Numbered from the stretch's first letter, positions 15,115 to 23,440 are shown. The stretch is DNA of 26,043 bases from Lachnospiraceae bacterium (GCA_009774465.1 VSNT01000043.1:1-26043), one strand, 5' to 3'. Notes: generated by a model not told the origin, from the sequence alone. Made by a program: numbers and translations.

Positions 15115-16602
15115 CTAAATAATAATACACACCATGCCGCCATTTGAGTCATTAACGATTTTCTGCATGGTTTCCTGGAGCTTTAACTGACTTTCGTCTC
15201 CAATCATGGTCAATTTACCTGTGATCCCGTCGTTTACAAGCTGTTCCACCGATTTGCCAAAAATATTGGTCTCCCAGATGCCTGCCTCGCTTTGACTGGA
15301 ATCGGAAATAAAACGAATCAAATCCTGGGCCTGTTCTTCCGAGCCTACAATGGGGGAAATTTCTGTTTCAATATTTGCCCGAATCATATGAATACTGGGA
15401 CTTTCCGCTTTGATTTTTACCCCAAATTTATTTCCGTGTTTGATCACTTCCGGCTTTTCCAGCCTGATTTCACTTCTTTCCGGTGTCACCACGCCATACC
15501 CTTTTTGTCTGACAGAATCAATAGCATGTAACACCTTTACATACTCTTTTTTCATCTTTGACATTTCTTTTAAGACAGAGAGCAGGTGGTATTCATTATC
15601 AATGTTTTCTCCCACCATTTCACTGAGCATTTCATAATAGTAGGCATCATCCACATCCAGCCAGACTTTAATACATCCGTCCGCCATATCAATGCTGTCC
15701 ATTTTGCACTTTTTCACAAAGGGGCCATCCAGTGAAACAGGTTTATTTTTTACATCACGAATACAGTTATACTGCTTCATGATTTCTTTTACCCTGCCGA
15801 TTAAATCCACCTTCATCTGATGATTGGCCGGCAGCATTTCCACCCATTTGGGCATGTAAAATTCTATCATGGTAAGTGGAAACTCATAAAGAATATTTTC
15901 CAGAATCTGATTAATGTCATCCCTCTTTAGCTGCTCACAGTTTACAGGCATAACTGACACTTCATATTTTGCTGCAATTTCATCTGCAAGCCTTGCAGTT
16001 TCTTCACTGTAAGGTTTTGCAGAATTAAGCAGCACTACAAAGGGTTTTTTCAGTTTTTTCAGTTCCTTTATGGTGCGCTCTTCCGCCGCTAAATAATTTT
16101 CTCTTGGAATATCTCCAAAACTGCCATCACAGGTAATTACAATCCCAATGGTAGAATGATCATTGATTACCTTTCTGGTTCCGATTTCCGCTGCCTGGGT
16201 AAATGGAATTTCCTCTGCGGACCAGGGGGTTTTTACCATACGCTCCATTTCATTTTCCATATGGCCGCTGGCTCCATCTACCATATAGCCTACGCAGTCG
16301 ATTAGCCTTACTCTTGCCTCAATTCCGTCTCCCAAACTTAACCTGGCGGCTTCTTTGGGAATAAATTTAGGCTCTGTGGTTGTAATTGTTTTTCCTCCTG
16401 CACTTTGAGGCAATTCATCCTTTGCCCGCTCCTTCTCATAGGATTCTGTCATATTGGGCAGGACCATCAAGTCCATAAATCGCTTAATGAACGTGGATTT
16501 ACCGGTTCTGACCGGCCCCACAACACCTATGTAAATTTCTCCGCCGCATCTTAATTGAATGTCATTGTATAAGTCATACTCTTTTTTGGTATTCAAGTCC
16601 AT
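15115..16602 (-). CDS. spoIVA: Stage IV sporulation protein A (spore coat basement-layer ATPase)
   Basis: A 495-residue protein matching SpoIVA in length (492 in Bacillus subtilis) and sequence. SpoIVA is a mother-cell ATPase that polymerises on the forespore outer membrane to found the coat and is needed for cortex formation. The N-terminal nucleotide-binding region carries the Walker A motif GPVRTGKST (29-37), followed by the GKTITTTEPKFIP segment and DCVGYMVDGASGH (a G-protein-like switch, about 105-117). The C-terminus ends in GGMVCIII, the tail implicated in membrane localisation. The ATG at 16602 has AAGGGG 7 nt upstream. That ribosome binding site is inside a hairpin holding a SigE-type -10 element. 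The gene is flanked by vegetative genes on the same strand, so it needs insulation from read-through. Confidence 0.97.
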   Translation of the reverse strand: MDLNTKKEYDLYNDIQLRCGGEIYIGVVGPVRTGKSTFIKRFMDLMVLPNMTESYEKERAKDELPQSAGGKTITTTEPKFIPKEAARLSLGDGIEARVRLIDCVGYMVDGASGHMENEMERMVKTPWSAEEIPFTQAAEIGTRKVINDHSTIGIVITCDGSFGDIPRENYLAAEERTIKELKKLKKPFVVLLNSAKPYSEETARLADEIAAKYEVSVMPVNCEQLKRDDINQILENILYEFPLTMIEFYMPKWVEMLPANHQMKVDLIGRVKEIMKQYNCIRDVKNKPVSLDGPFVKKCKMDSIDMADGCIKVWLDVDDAYYYEMLSEMVGENIDNEYHLLSVLKEMSKMKKEYVKVLHAIDSVRQKGYGVVTPERSEIRLEKPEVIKHGNKFGVKIKAESPSIHMIRANIETEISPIVGSEEQAQDLIRFISDSSQSEAGIWETNIFGKSVEQLVNDGITGKLTMIGDESQLKLQETMQKIVNDSNGGMVCIII

Positions 16603-16607
16603 AAAAT

Positions 16608-16646
16608 TACCCCTTCCATACTTAGTTAAATGTATGTAAAGGGGTA
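16608..16646 (-). promoter_or_regulatory. Hairpin sequestering the spoIVA Shine-Dalgarno
   Basis: TACCCCTT (16608-16615, plus strand) pairs perfectly with AAGGGGTA (16639-16646), and the inner CATAC (16617-16621) with GTATG (16632-16636), around a 10-nt loop. The spoIVA Shine-Dalgarno AAGGGG (minus strand, 16615-16610) is fully inside the outer stem. RNA arriving from the ygjP-like gene would carry both arms and fold; RNA starting at the promoter inside the hairpin would lack the 5' arm. Confidence 0.75.
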
Positions 16647-16658
16647 CTCGTTTATTAC
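16629..16658 (-). promoter_or_regulatory. Putative SigE-type promoter of spoIVA
   Basis: CATACATT on the minus strand (16636-16629) matches the mother-cell SigE -10 consensus CATACAHT exactly. The -35 region (GTAATAA, 16658-16652, 15-nt spacing) is a poor match. spoIVA is a known SigE-regulon gene in Bacillus and Clostridium, which supports the call. The expected start is near 16622, in the hairpin loop, giving a leader of about 20 nt. Confidence 0.65.
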
Positions 16659-16672
16659 TATTTTGCCAACAA

Positions 16673-17167
16673 TTAAAAGGGATAAAGCTGTTTCCCCTTT
16701 TCTTTCAGCCATTTTTTGTACTGCCGGTATTCCGGGCACATGCTTTCCACCAGATTCCAGAAATTTACCGAATGGTCCATGTACACCAGATGGCACAGTT
16801 CATGAATAATCACATAATCACACACCGGTTCAGGGGCCATGATAATCCGCCAGTTAAAGTTTAAATTTCCTTTACTGCTGCAGCTTCCCCACCGGCTTTT
16901 CTGGTCTTTAATCCGGATAGTTTCAAAATGAACGGACAATTTTGCTGCAAACTCCTCGGCCCTTTCTTCGATAAGACTTAAAGCTTCCTTCCGATACCAC
17001 TTTTCTAAACATTCCCGTTTAAAAGCATAATCAGCCTCATAAGGAACCCACATAAGAATCCGGTCCAAAACACATTTTACTTTTGCTCTGGAACGTTGTT
17101 CTCTTATCACATTTAATATCCGTTTTTCTCCCAGATAAAAAAGAATGTCTCCGTTTTCCAGTTTCAC
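16673..17167 (-). CDS. YgjP-like (DUF45/M48-type) zinc metallopeptidase
   Basis: A 164-residue predicted metalloprotease of the YgjP/DUF45 family. The family signature RWGSCSSKGNLNFNWRII (92-109) is followed by the zinc motif H122-E123-x-x-H126 (HELCH) and a further His132 (MDHSVNFW), with a basic C-terminal end (KKWLKEKGKQ). It is shorter than typical members (about 230 residues): the N-terminal beta region is reduced but the catalytic part is complete. The GTG start at 17167 overlaps the tyrS stop (GTGA), so translation is probably coupled. Family members have no settled physiological substrate. A weak hairpin (16675-16681 with 16695-16701) overlaps the stop codon and might end the transcript before spoIVA. 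Confidence 0.85.
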   Translation of the reverse strand: MKLENGDILFYLGEKRILNVIREQRSRAKVKCVLDRILMWVPYEADYAFKRECLEKWYRKEALSLIEERAEEFAAKLSVHFETIRIKDQKSRWGSCSSKGNLNFNWRIIMAPEPVCDYVIIHELCHLVYMDHSVNFWNLVESMCPEYRQYKKWLKEKGKQLYPF

Positions 17168-18387
17168 TTTAACAAAACCTTCCGGAAATTCTTCTTTCCT
17201 CTTTTTACAACAGCCCCTTCTCCGGCAAAGGTGTCCTTATCAAAAGAAGCCTTCACATCTGTAATTTTTTCATTTCCAAGCATGACGCCGCCCTGTTCGA
17301 TTGCCCGTCTTCCTTCCGAACGGCTGGAAACCAGACCGGATTTACACAGGACTGAAATCATATCAATTGCTCCTTCTGTAAAATCCTCTTCCGTAAGCTC
17401 TGTGGTTGGCATGTCTGCTGCAACGCCTGCACTGAAAAGCGCTCTTGCACTTTCTTTTGCCTTCACTGCCTCTTCTTCCCCGTGAACTAAATTGGTAAGC
17501 TCATAAGCAAGAATTTCCTTTGCCTGATTTAACTGGCTGCCCTCCCAGTGATCCATCTCTTCAATCTGTTCAAGGGGAAGGAAGGTAAGCATACGCAGAC
17601 ACTTAAGCACGTCTGCATCCGCCACATTTCTCCAGTACTGGTAAAACTCAAAAGGCGTGGTCTTATTTGGATCAAGCCACACTGCGCCTTTCTGGGTTTT
17701 TCCCATCTTCTTTCCTTCCGAATTAAGAAGCAGGGTAATCGTCATTGCGTAAGCATCCTTACCCAGCTTTCTTCTGATCAGTTCCGTTCCCCCTAACATG
17801 TTGCTCCACTGGTCATCTCCGCCAAACTGCATATTACAGTTATATCTTTTAAACAACTCGTAAAAATCAAAGCTCTGCATAATCATGTAATTAAATTCAA
17901 GAAAGCTTAAGCCTTTTTCCATTCTCTGCTTATAACATTCGGCAGTGAGCATTCGGTTAACGGAAAAATGCGGCCCCACTTCACGCAGAAATTCAATATA
18001 ATTAAGGTCAAGCAGCCAGTCGGCATTGTTGACCATTAAAGCCTTTCCCTCGGAAAAGTCAATAAACCGGCTCATCTGCTTTTTAAAGCATTCACAGTTA
18101 TGATCGATGGTTTCCTTTGTCATCATGGAACGCATATCGCTTCTTCCTGATGGATCTCCCACCATGCCGGTTCCGCCGCCAATTAAGGCAATGGGTTTAT
18201 TTCCTGCCATTTGAAGACGCTTCATAAGGCAAAGCGCCATGAAATGTCCTACATGCAGTGAATCAGCAGTGGGATCAAACCCGATATAAAAGGTTGCTTT
18301 TCCGTTATTAATTAATTCTTTTATTTCTTCTTCATCTGTAAGCTGTGCCAAAAGGCCTCTGGCCTTTAATTCGTCAAAAATAGTCAT
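17164..18387 (-). CDS. tyrS: Tyrosyl-tRNA synthetase
   Basis: A 407-residue class I aminoacyl-tRNA synthetase of the TyrS type. Motifs: YIGFDPTADSLHVGH with the HIGH-type box HVGH (46-49), GGGTGMVGDPSGR (70-82), QFGGDDQWSN (187-196), the KMSKS-type loop KMGKT (227-231), and a C-terminal S4 RNA-binding domain (about 340-400; SRSEGRRAIEQGGV). The start at 18387 is set by AAAGGA seven nt upstream; the ATG at 18420 has none. It begins 50 nt after the second permease gene with no terminator or T-box leader between, so it appears to be read from the nucleoside transporter operon or from a promoter inside the permease gene. Confidence 0.97.
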   Translation of the reverse strand: MTIFDELKARGLLAQLTDEEEIKELINNGKATFYIGFDPTADSLHVGHFMALCLMKRLQMAGNKPIALIGGGTGMVGDPSGRSDMRSMMTKETIDHNCECFKKQMSRFIDFSEGKALMVNNADWLLDLNYIEFLREVGPHFSVNRMLTAECYKQRMEKGLSFLEFNYMIMQSFDFYELFKRYNCNMQFGGDDQWSNMLGGTELIRRKLGKDAYAMTITLLLNSEGKKMGKTQKGAVWLDPNKTTPFEFYQYWRNVADADVLKCLRMLTFLPLEQIEEMDHWEGSQLNQAKEILAYELTNLVHGEEEAVKAKESARALFSAGVAADMPTTELTEEDFTEGAIDMISVLCKSGLVSSRSEGRRAIEQGGVMLGNEKITDVKASFDKDTFAGEGAVVKRGKKNFRKVLLK

Positions 18388-18437
18388 TTCTGTTTCCTTT
18401 CTGTTCCCAATATTTGTCATGTCATTTATTATTTTTT

Positions 18438-19394
18438 TTAGCGCTCTTCCCTGAAATAGTTTAAGCCAAGTGCCGCCGGAAGATTCATTCTTCCCGATTT
18501 ACGCATAGAACTGATTACCAGTACCAGTGCAGTGATTAAAAAAGGCAGCATATCATAAAAAGCAATGGGAAAAGGCAGCACACTTTGAGGGATATAATAC
18601 TTTAACACGCGAAGTGCACCAAAAATAAAAGATCCCCAGATCGCATAAGCTGGCTGCCAGTTTGCAAAAATAACCAGTGCAACTGCAATCCATCCAAGAC
18701 CGCCTACATTGTCGCTGATCCACACGCCTCCATTAATAATCATTGAGCAATACACACCGCCAATGCCGCAGATTGCCCCGCCAAGAATGATATTTATATA
18801 CTTAACTAAAGTCACTTTAATTCCTGCCGCATCCGCCGCACCGGGATTTTCCCCCACCGCCTTAAGACTTAAACCGGCCTTTGTATGGTTCAAATAAAAG
18901 GCGCAGGCCACTGCAATGGCAATTCCTATATAGACAAAGGGGCTGTAGGAAAATAACAGTTCTCCCACCACAGGCAGTTTGCCAAGTACCGGAATATTGC
19001 CGCCTCTCATGGCTGCGGTAATATTTTCTGGAAGCTTTAGCGTCCCTTCCGGACTTTTACTGAGTACAAAAATACCGATAAAATTGGCAAAACCAATTCC
19101 AAAAATCGTAAGGGTAAGTCCGGTTACATTCTGGTTTGCCATAAAGGTTACCGTCAAAAATGCATAAATCAGCGCACCCAGTGCGCCTGCCGCAGCACCT
19201 GCCAGTATGGCAATAAAAAAATTATCCGTATAATATCCTGCCATAAATCCGATGCATGCACCAATGGACATCATACCTTCCACACCTAAATTTAAATGTC
19301 CGGTTTTCTCTGTCAATATTTCTCCTACGGTTCCAAAAAGCAATGGAGTTCCGGCACCAACCGCCGCCACTAAAAATTTAATCAGCATACTCAT
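18438..19394 (-). CDS. nupQ: Nucleoside ABC transporter permease (NupQ-like)
   Basis: A 318-residue integral membrane protein of the BPD_transp_2/LIV-H type permease family, with about eight or nine hydrophobic segments. The opening GTPLLFGTVGEILTEKTG, then HLNLGVEGMM, is characteristic of the second permease of BMP-type importers (YufQ/NupQ in Bacillus, a guanosine importer). The loop KAVGENPGAADAAGI (about 178-192) is the expected ATPase-coupling motif. Its ATG overlaps the stop of the first permease gene by four bases (ATGA). Substrate assignment to nucleosides comes from family and context. Confidence 0.92.
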   Translation of the reverse strand: MSMLIKFLVAAVGAGTPLLFGTVGEILTEKTGHLNLGVEGMMSIGACIGFMAGYYTDNFFIAILAGAAAGALGALIYAFLTVTFMANQNVTGLTLTIFGIGFANFIGIFVLSKSPEGTLKLPENITAAMRGGNIPVLGKLPVVGELLFSYSPFVYIGIAIAVACAFYLNHTKAGLSLKAVGENPGAADAAGIKVTLVKYINIILGGAICGIGGVYCSMIINGGVWISDNVGGLGWIAVALVIFANWQPAYAIWGSFIFGALRVLKYYIPQSVLPFPIAFYDMLPFLITALVLVISSMRKSGRMNLPAALGLNYFREER

Positions 19395-20506
19395 TTTGCG
19401 CCCTCCCTGTCCACTTCTGTTGTTTTCTTTCTAAATAAAAACCGGTATCGTATAAAAAATTCACATCCAAGAATAAAAAACAAAATGATGCCCTGCAGCA
19501 CATCCGCACAGTCCGTAGACAATCCATAATTTGACTGAACCACACTGCTTCCTTTTTCAAGCACACTGAACAGGAAAGAAACCAGTAAAATGGAAAAAGG
19601 ATTAAGCTGTGCCAGCCATGCAATGATAATTGCAGTAAATCCCACGCCTCCTGCAACAGAGGTTGTCAGGGTAATATCTGATCCTGTCGCCTGCAGCATA
19701 CCTGCCATACCGCAAATACCGCCACTTAAAAACATGGTACGAAGCACAATCTTTTTTACATTCATTCCCGCATACCTTGCAGTATCCTGACTTTCTCCCA
19801 CAACACTGATCTCATACCCCTGCTTTGTATATTTTATGTAAACAAATATAACTACCACCAAAATAAGGGCAATCAGCCATCCAAACTGTATGCCGAATAA
19901 TTTATCCAAAGATGCATTTTTATCAAATCTGGCAATCTTGGGAAATCCCTGGGAACCAGGATCCATCCAGGGACCATCCCTTAAATAGGATACTATATGA
20001 AGTGCAATATAATTCAACATTAAAGTAAACAACGTTTCATTTGTATTGTACTTCACTTTAAAAATTGCAGGCAGAAGCCCCCATAATCCGCCGCCGATAA
20101 ATCCTGCCAGAAACATGATAATAATTAAAAGAACATGATTCATTCCTGAACAGAACAGGGCAAAAAAAGTTGCACAGGTTGCTCCAAATATAATCTGGCC
20201 TTCTCCTCCAATGTTCCAGAATTTCATTTTAAAAGCCAGCGTAACGCCTAAAGATGTAACCAGCAAAGGTATCATAACCTTAACGGTTCCCTGAAATGCC
20301 ATAACACTGCGCACTGCTCCTGAAATGATGGTTCCATAAATCACAAAAGGATTCTGCCCTACACAGGCAATAAAAACGCCTCCGGCAATCAGGGAAAGGG
20401 CAACTGCCGCCAACCGCAAAAGCACAATCCGTCCGGTGGAAAGTTCGGCACGTTTTACAATTCTGGCAAAGGGCTCATTTTGTCTGTTTCCTGCACCATT
20501 ACTCAT
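19391..20506 (-). CDS. nupP: Nucleoside ABC transporter permease (NupP-like)
   Basis: A 371-residue membrane permease, the partner of the preceding one. After a short cytoplasmic N-terminus there is a first TM at about 29-48, then FKMKFWNIGGEGQIIFGA (about 92-109), a conserved segment of this permease class, and the coupling loop SVVGESQDTARYAGM (about 236-250). Hydrophobic segments continue to about 350. The ATG overlaps the ATPase gene stop by four bases, so ATPase and both permeases are translationally coupled and should be made in matched amounts. Confidence 0.92.
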   Translation of the reverse strand: MSNGAGNRQNEPFARIVKRAELSTGRIVLLRLAAVALSLIAGGVFIACVGQNPFVIYGTIISGAVRSVMAFQGTVKVMIPLLVTSLGVTLAFKMKFWNIGGEGQIIFGATCATFFALFCSGMNHVLLIIIMFLAGFIGGGLWGLLPAIFKVKYNTNETLFTLMLNYIALHIVSYLRDGPWMDPGSQGFPKIARFDKNASLDKLFGIQFGWLIALILVVVIFVYIKYTKQGYEISVVGESQDTARYAGMNVKKIVLRTMFLSGGICGMAGMLQATGSDITLTTSVAGGVGFTAIIIAWLAQLNPFSILLVSFLFSVLEKGSSVVQSNYGLSTDCADVLQGIILFFILGCEFFIRYRFLFRKKTTEVDREGAK

Positions 20507-22047
20507 CTTTGTGCCTCCTTTTCCTTAACTGAAATCCTGTTTTCTCCGGTCATCATCATACCGATTTCTTCCTTTGTGGTTCCCAGTGTATCCACAATTC
20601 CTGTTATTTTCCCATGACATAAAACCATAATACGGTCAGATAATTCCAGAAGTACATCCAAATCCTCTCCAATATACATCACAGCCACATTTTTCTTTTT
20701 CTGTTCATTTAAAAGATCATAAATGGTATAGGAAGAATTGATATCCAATCCCCTTACCGGATAAGCTGTGATAAGAACAGAGGGAGCAGATTCAATCTCC
20801 CGCCCAAGCAGCACCTTCTGCACATTGCCTCCGCTTAAAAGACGAACCGGCGTTTCTGTTCCGGGAGTTACAATATCAAGCTTTTCTATCAGCCCTTCCG
20901 CCATTTCTCTGGCAGGTTTTCTGTTGACGAAAGCGCCTTTTCCTTTCTGATAGGTTTTCAGCAGCATATTATCTGTCATTCCCATAGATGCAACAAGCCC
21001 CATACCAAGCCTGTCCTCCGGTACAAAGCTCATGCTGACGCCTTTTTCTATAATTTCCGAAGGTGTTTTTCCAAGAAGATTTTCCTTATGGAAAAGAATC
21101 GCGCCTTTGCTGGCCTCCATAAGCCCTGCTATGGTTTCACATAATTCCTTTTGTCCGCTTCCGGCTACACCGGCCACGCCCAAAATTTCTCCGCTGCGGA
21201 TATCAAAGGAGATATCATCAATCGCCTTTGTGCCATCTGCTTTATTTACAGTAAGGTCAACCACTTTTAAAATTGTCTTACTGTCTTTTACCGGCGGGTG
21301 ATTGATTTCAAGGCTGATGGGCCTTCCCACCATCAATTCCGTCAGCTTCTGCGCGTCACATGCATTCGTTTCCACCGTGTCAATACTTTTTCCTTTTCGA
21401 AGGATTGTAACCCGGTCGCTGATTTCCAATACCTCCTGAAGCTTATGGGTGATAATGATAATGGCGCATCCTTTTTCTTTCATTTTCCGAAGAATCTGAA
21501 ATAATTTTTCTGTTTCCTGAGGCGTAAGAACCGCTGTAGGCTCGTCCAAAATCAATATTTCCGCCCCTTTATATAAAACCTTTAAAATCTCTACTGTCTG
21601 TTTTTCTGATACACTCATATCACAGACATATTTTTCCGGTTCGATTTCCAATCCATATGTTTGACTGATTTCTTTTATTTTTTCACTGGTCACCCTGTTC
21701 TTTTCCTTTTTTCCCTTGGTTCCCAGAATAATATTATCCATTGCCCGAAATGCCTCCACCAGTTTAAAATGCTGATGGATCATTCCAATGCCCAAATTCA
21801 TGGCATCTACAGGAGAATTAATTTTCACCTCGCTGCCGCCTATAAAAATCTGACCGCTGTCAGGATGATAAATCCCCGACAACATATTCATAAGTGTTGT
21901 TTTCCCTGAACCATTTTCTCCAAGAAGTGCAAGTATCTCTCCATATTTAACATTCAAATCAATTTCATCATTGGCAAGTACCTGTCCAAAAGTCTTGGTA
22001 ATTTTTCTGCATTCAATTGCATATAATGATTTTTCCCGCTCTGCCAT
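20503..22047 (-). CDS. nupO: Nucleoside ABC transporter ATP-binding protein (two NBDs, NupO-like)
   Basis: A 514-residue tandem ATPase of the RbsA/MglA/NupO class. NBD1: Walker A GENGSGKTT (43-51), the family's altered signature MSVSEKQTVEI (144-154), Walker B LILDEPTAVL (165-174) and the H-loop THK (200-202). NBD2: an altered Walker A GVAGSGQKE (293-301), a canonical LLSGGNVQK (403-411) and a Walker B region LITAYPVRGLD (425-435) lacking the usual Asp-Glu pair. So only NBD1 looks fully catalytic, as is common in this class. GGAG lies 7 nt before the start. A terminator-like hairpin separates this gene from the upstream lipoprotein gene. Confidence 0.94.
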   Translation of the reverse strand: MAEREKSLYAIECRKITKTFGQVLANDEIDLNVKYGEILALLGENGSGKTTLMNMLSGIYHPDSGQIFIGGSEVKINSPVDAMNLGIGMIHQHFKLVEAFRAMDNIILGTKGKKEKNRVTSEKIKEISQTYGLEIEPEKYVCDMSVSEKQTVEILKVLYKGAEILILDEPTAVLTPQETEKLFQILRKMKEKGCAIIIITHKLQEVLEISDRVTILRKGKSIDTVETNACDAQKLTELMVGRPISLEINHPPVKDSKTILKVVDLTVNKADGTKAIDDISFDIRSGEILGVAGVAGSGQKELCETIAGLMEASKGAILFHKENLLGKTPSEIIEKGVSMSFVPEDRLGMGLVASMGMTDNMLLKTYQKGKGAFVNRKPAREMAEGLIEKLDIVTPGTETPVRLLSGGNVQKVLLGREIESAPSVLITAYPVRGLDINSSYTIYDLLNEQKKKNVAVMYIGEDLDVLLELSDRIMVLCHGKITGIVDTLGTTKEEIGMMMTGENRISVKEKEAQR

Positions 22048-22065
22048 ACCCTATCTCCACCTAAG

Positions 22066-22103
22066 AAAAAACGGGCGGTCATTTATTATGAAAATGGCCG
22101 CCC
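22066..22103 (-). terminator. Intercistronic terminator between bmpA and the ABC ATPase gene
   Basis: On the minus strand a 12-position stem (GGGCGG and CATTT segments, one C-A mismatch) between 22092-22103 and 22073-22084, with a 7-nt loop, is followed by a GTTTTTTC tail at 22072-22065. Partial termination here would give more binding lipoprotein than membrane complex. Confidence 0.85.
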
Positions 22104-22124
22104 TTATAAAATCTGCCTCTTGAC

Positions 22125-23324
22125 TTATTTAACTACTACATTCTTGAAATACCAGTTCATGCTGCCGGTAATGTCAGCGTCGCTTAAGGTAGCTCCTTCC
22201 TCGCCAACAGTACTTCCATCATTTGTTTCAATCACGCCGTCAAATACATTGAATCCCTCATCAATGATCTGTGCTCTTGCCGCATCAACAGCTTCCTGTG
22301 TGCCATCTGCACAAAGATCAGATAAAGGAGCAATATTTACAAGGCCGTCTGCCATGCCTCCAAAATAATTTTCACCTGTCCATGTACCATCAATAATAGA
22401 CTGTACTGCATAGGTATAATATACGGACCAGTCCCACATAACAGAGGTTAATACTGCCCCTGGTGCGTCCTTGGACATATCTGAATTGTAGCCAACGCCC
22501 CATACGCCATTTTGCTCGGCAACTGTCTGAGGATTGGGTGTATCGCAGTGCTGTGCAATCACATCACATCCAAGATCAACAAGGGCCTGTGCAGCCTGTG
22601 TTTCCCCTTCCGGATCAAACCAGCTGTTTGTAACCTTTACATATACTTCACAGTCAGGGTTAACTGAATAAGCGCCCATTGCAAATGCATTCACGCCTCC
22701 TGTCACCTCTGAATTTTCCTGTCCCATAGCTGCAACATAGCCAAGCTTATTACTTTCTGTCTTAAGGCCTGCTGCAACACCTGCAAGATATCTTGCCTGA
22801 TAAATTCTTCCGAAATAATTGTTAAAGTTTACACCGTTGCATTTGTAACCTGTTCCATGAGAAAAGATCACATCAGGGAACTCTTCTGAAAGAGCTTCAC
22901 AGGTATCCATAAATCCCCAGCTCGTAGCAAAAATAACATTACATCCCTCTTCAATACACTCTCTGATTGCATTTTCAATTGCAGTTGCATCAGAGTCATT
23001 TACATTATTCTTACGAACGATCTGTGAATCATCAAGACCAATATTACTCTGCATTCCCTGAATGCCAAGATCATGGGTATATGTATATCCACTTCCTTCT
23101 GCAGGATCAGTAATGTGAATCACACCTATTTTAATATCTTCTTTTGCAATTGCAGGCATAACGCCTGTACTTTCACCTGCTGTTTCTTCTGCTTCCGTAC
23201 CTGTTTCTGCCTCTGAACTGCTTTCAGTTGTTTCAGCATTCTCCTGAGTGCTTCCTCCATTGCTGCATGCACAAAGAGAAACTACCATAGCGGATACTGC
23301 CAAAAGACTTAATAATTTTTTCAT
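22125..23324 (-). CDS. bmpA: BMP-family nucleoside-binding lipoprotein
   Basis: A 399-residue extracellular solute-binding lipoprotein (BMP/Med/NupN family). It has a lipoprotein signal peptide with lipobox LCAC (lipidated Cys20), then a Ser/Glu/Thr-rich linker to about residue 50. The binding domain begins with DIKIGVIHITDPAEGSGY and includes CNVIFATSWGFMDT, GVAAGLKTESNKLGYVAAMG, and a CDVIAQHCDTP segment typical of the family. Characterised members bind purine nucleosides (PnrA, NupN), fitting the catabolic operon downstream. AGGAGG sits 6 nt upstream of the ATG. A perfect 13-bp hairpin lies in the leader between the likely promoter and this site. Confidence 0.94.
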   Translation of the reverse strand: MKKLLSLLAVSAMVVSLCACSNGGSTQENAETTESSSEAETGTEAEETAGESTGVMPAIAKEDIKIGVIHITDPAEGSGYTYTHDLGIQGMQSNIGLDDSQIVRKNNVNDSDATAIENAIRECIEEGCNVIFATSWGFMDTCEALSEEFPDVIFSHGTGYKCNGVNFNNYFGRIYQARYLAGVAAGLKTESNKLGYVAAMGQENSEVTGGVNAFAMGAYSVNPDCEVYVKVTNSWFDPEGETQAAQALVDLGCDVIAQHCDTPNPQTVAEQNGVWGVGYNSDMSKDAPGAVLTSVMWDWSVYYTYAVQSIIDGTWTGENYFGGMADGLVNIAPLSDLCADGTQEAVDAARAQIIDEGFNVFDGVIETNDGSTVGEEGATLSDADITGSMNWYFKNVVVK

Positions 23325-23348
23325 ACTTTCCTCCTTAGATTTTTACGC

Positions 23349-23380
23349 AAAAAGGCAAAATTCAATTATTTTGCCTTTTT
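23349..23380. terminator. Perfect hairpin in the bmpA leader (terminator or attenuator)
   Basis: AAAAAGGCAAAAT (23349-23361) pairs without mismatch with 23368-23380 (13 bp), with a 6-nt loop and T-runs on both strands. It lies about 24 nt upstream of bmpA and 77 nt past the coxE-like stop. It may end the moxR-coxE transcript, but the only plausible bmpA promoter is upstream of it, so it may also attenuate bmpA. Confidence 0.75.
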
Positions 23381-23410
23381 ACATACTTTAAAGTTCAATC
23401 ACTTTACTAC

Positions 23411-23440
23411 TTTATAACAAATTTCAATAAAGTTCAACAA
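23411..23440 (-). promoter_or_regulatory. Possible promoter of the bmpA-nupOPQ operon
   Basis: TTGTTG (23440-23435) and TATAAA (23416-23411) with 18-nt spacing on the minus strand. The match is moderate. Two copies of TTGAACTTTA (23437-23428 and 23398-23389) flank the -10. Confidence 0.4.

Noticed and set aside
16673..17167. Truncation of the YgjP-like peptidase as a pseudogene
   Set aside because: Although short, the signature and all zinc ligands are intact, and the gene is tightly coupled to tyrS, so a functional short variant is more likely.
18388..18440. T-box riboswitch before tyrS
   Set aside because: The gap is only 50 nt, with no T-box sequence, specifier stem or terminator.
20842..22047. 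Possible inactivation of the ABC ATPase because of altered NBD2 motifs
   Set aside because: Loss of the second Walker B carboxylates and an altered second Walker A are common in the RbsA/NupO class; NBD1 is intact and the frame is full length.
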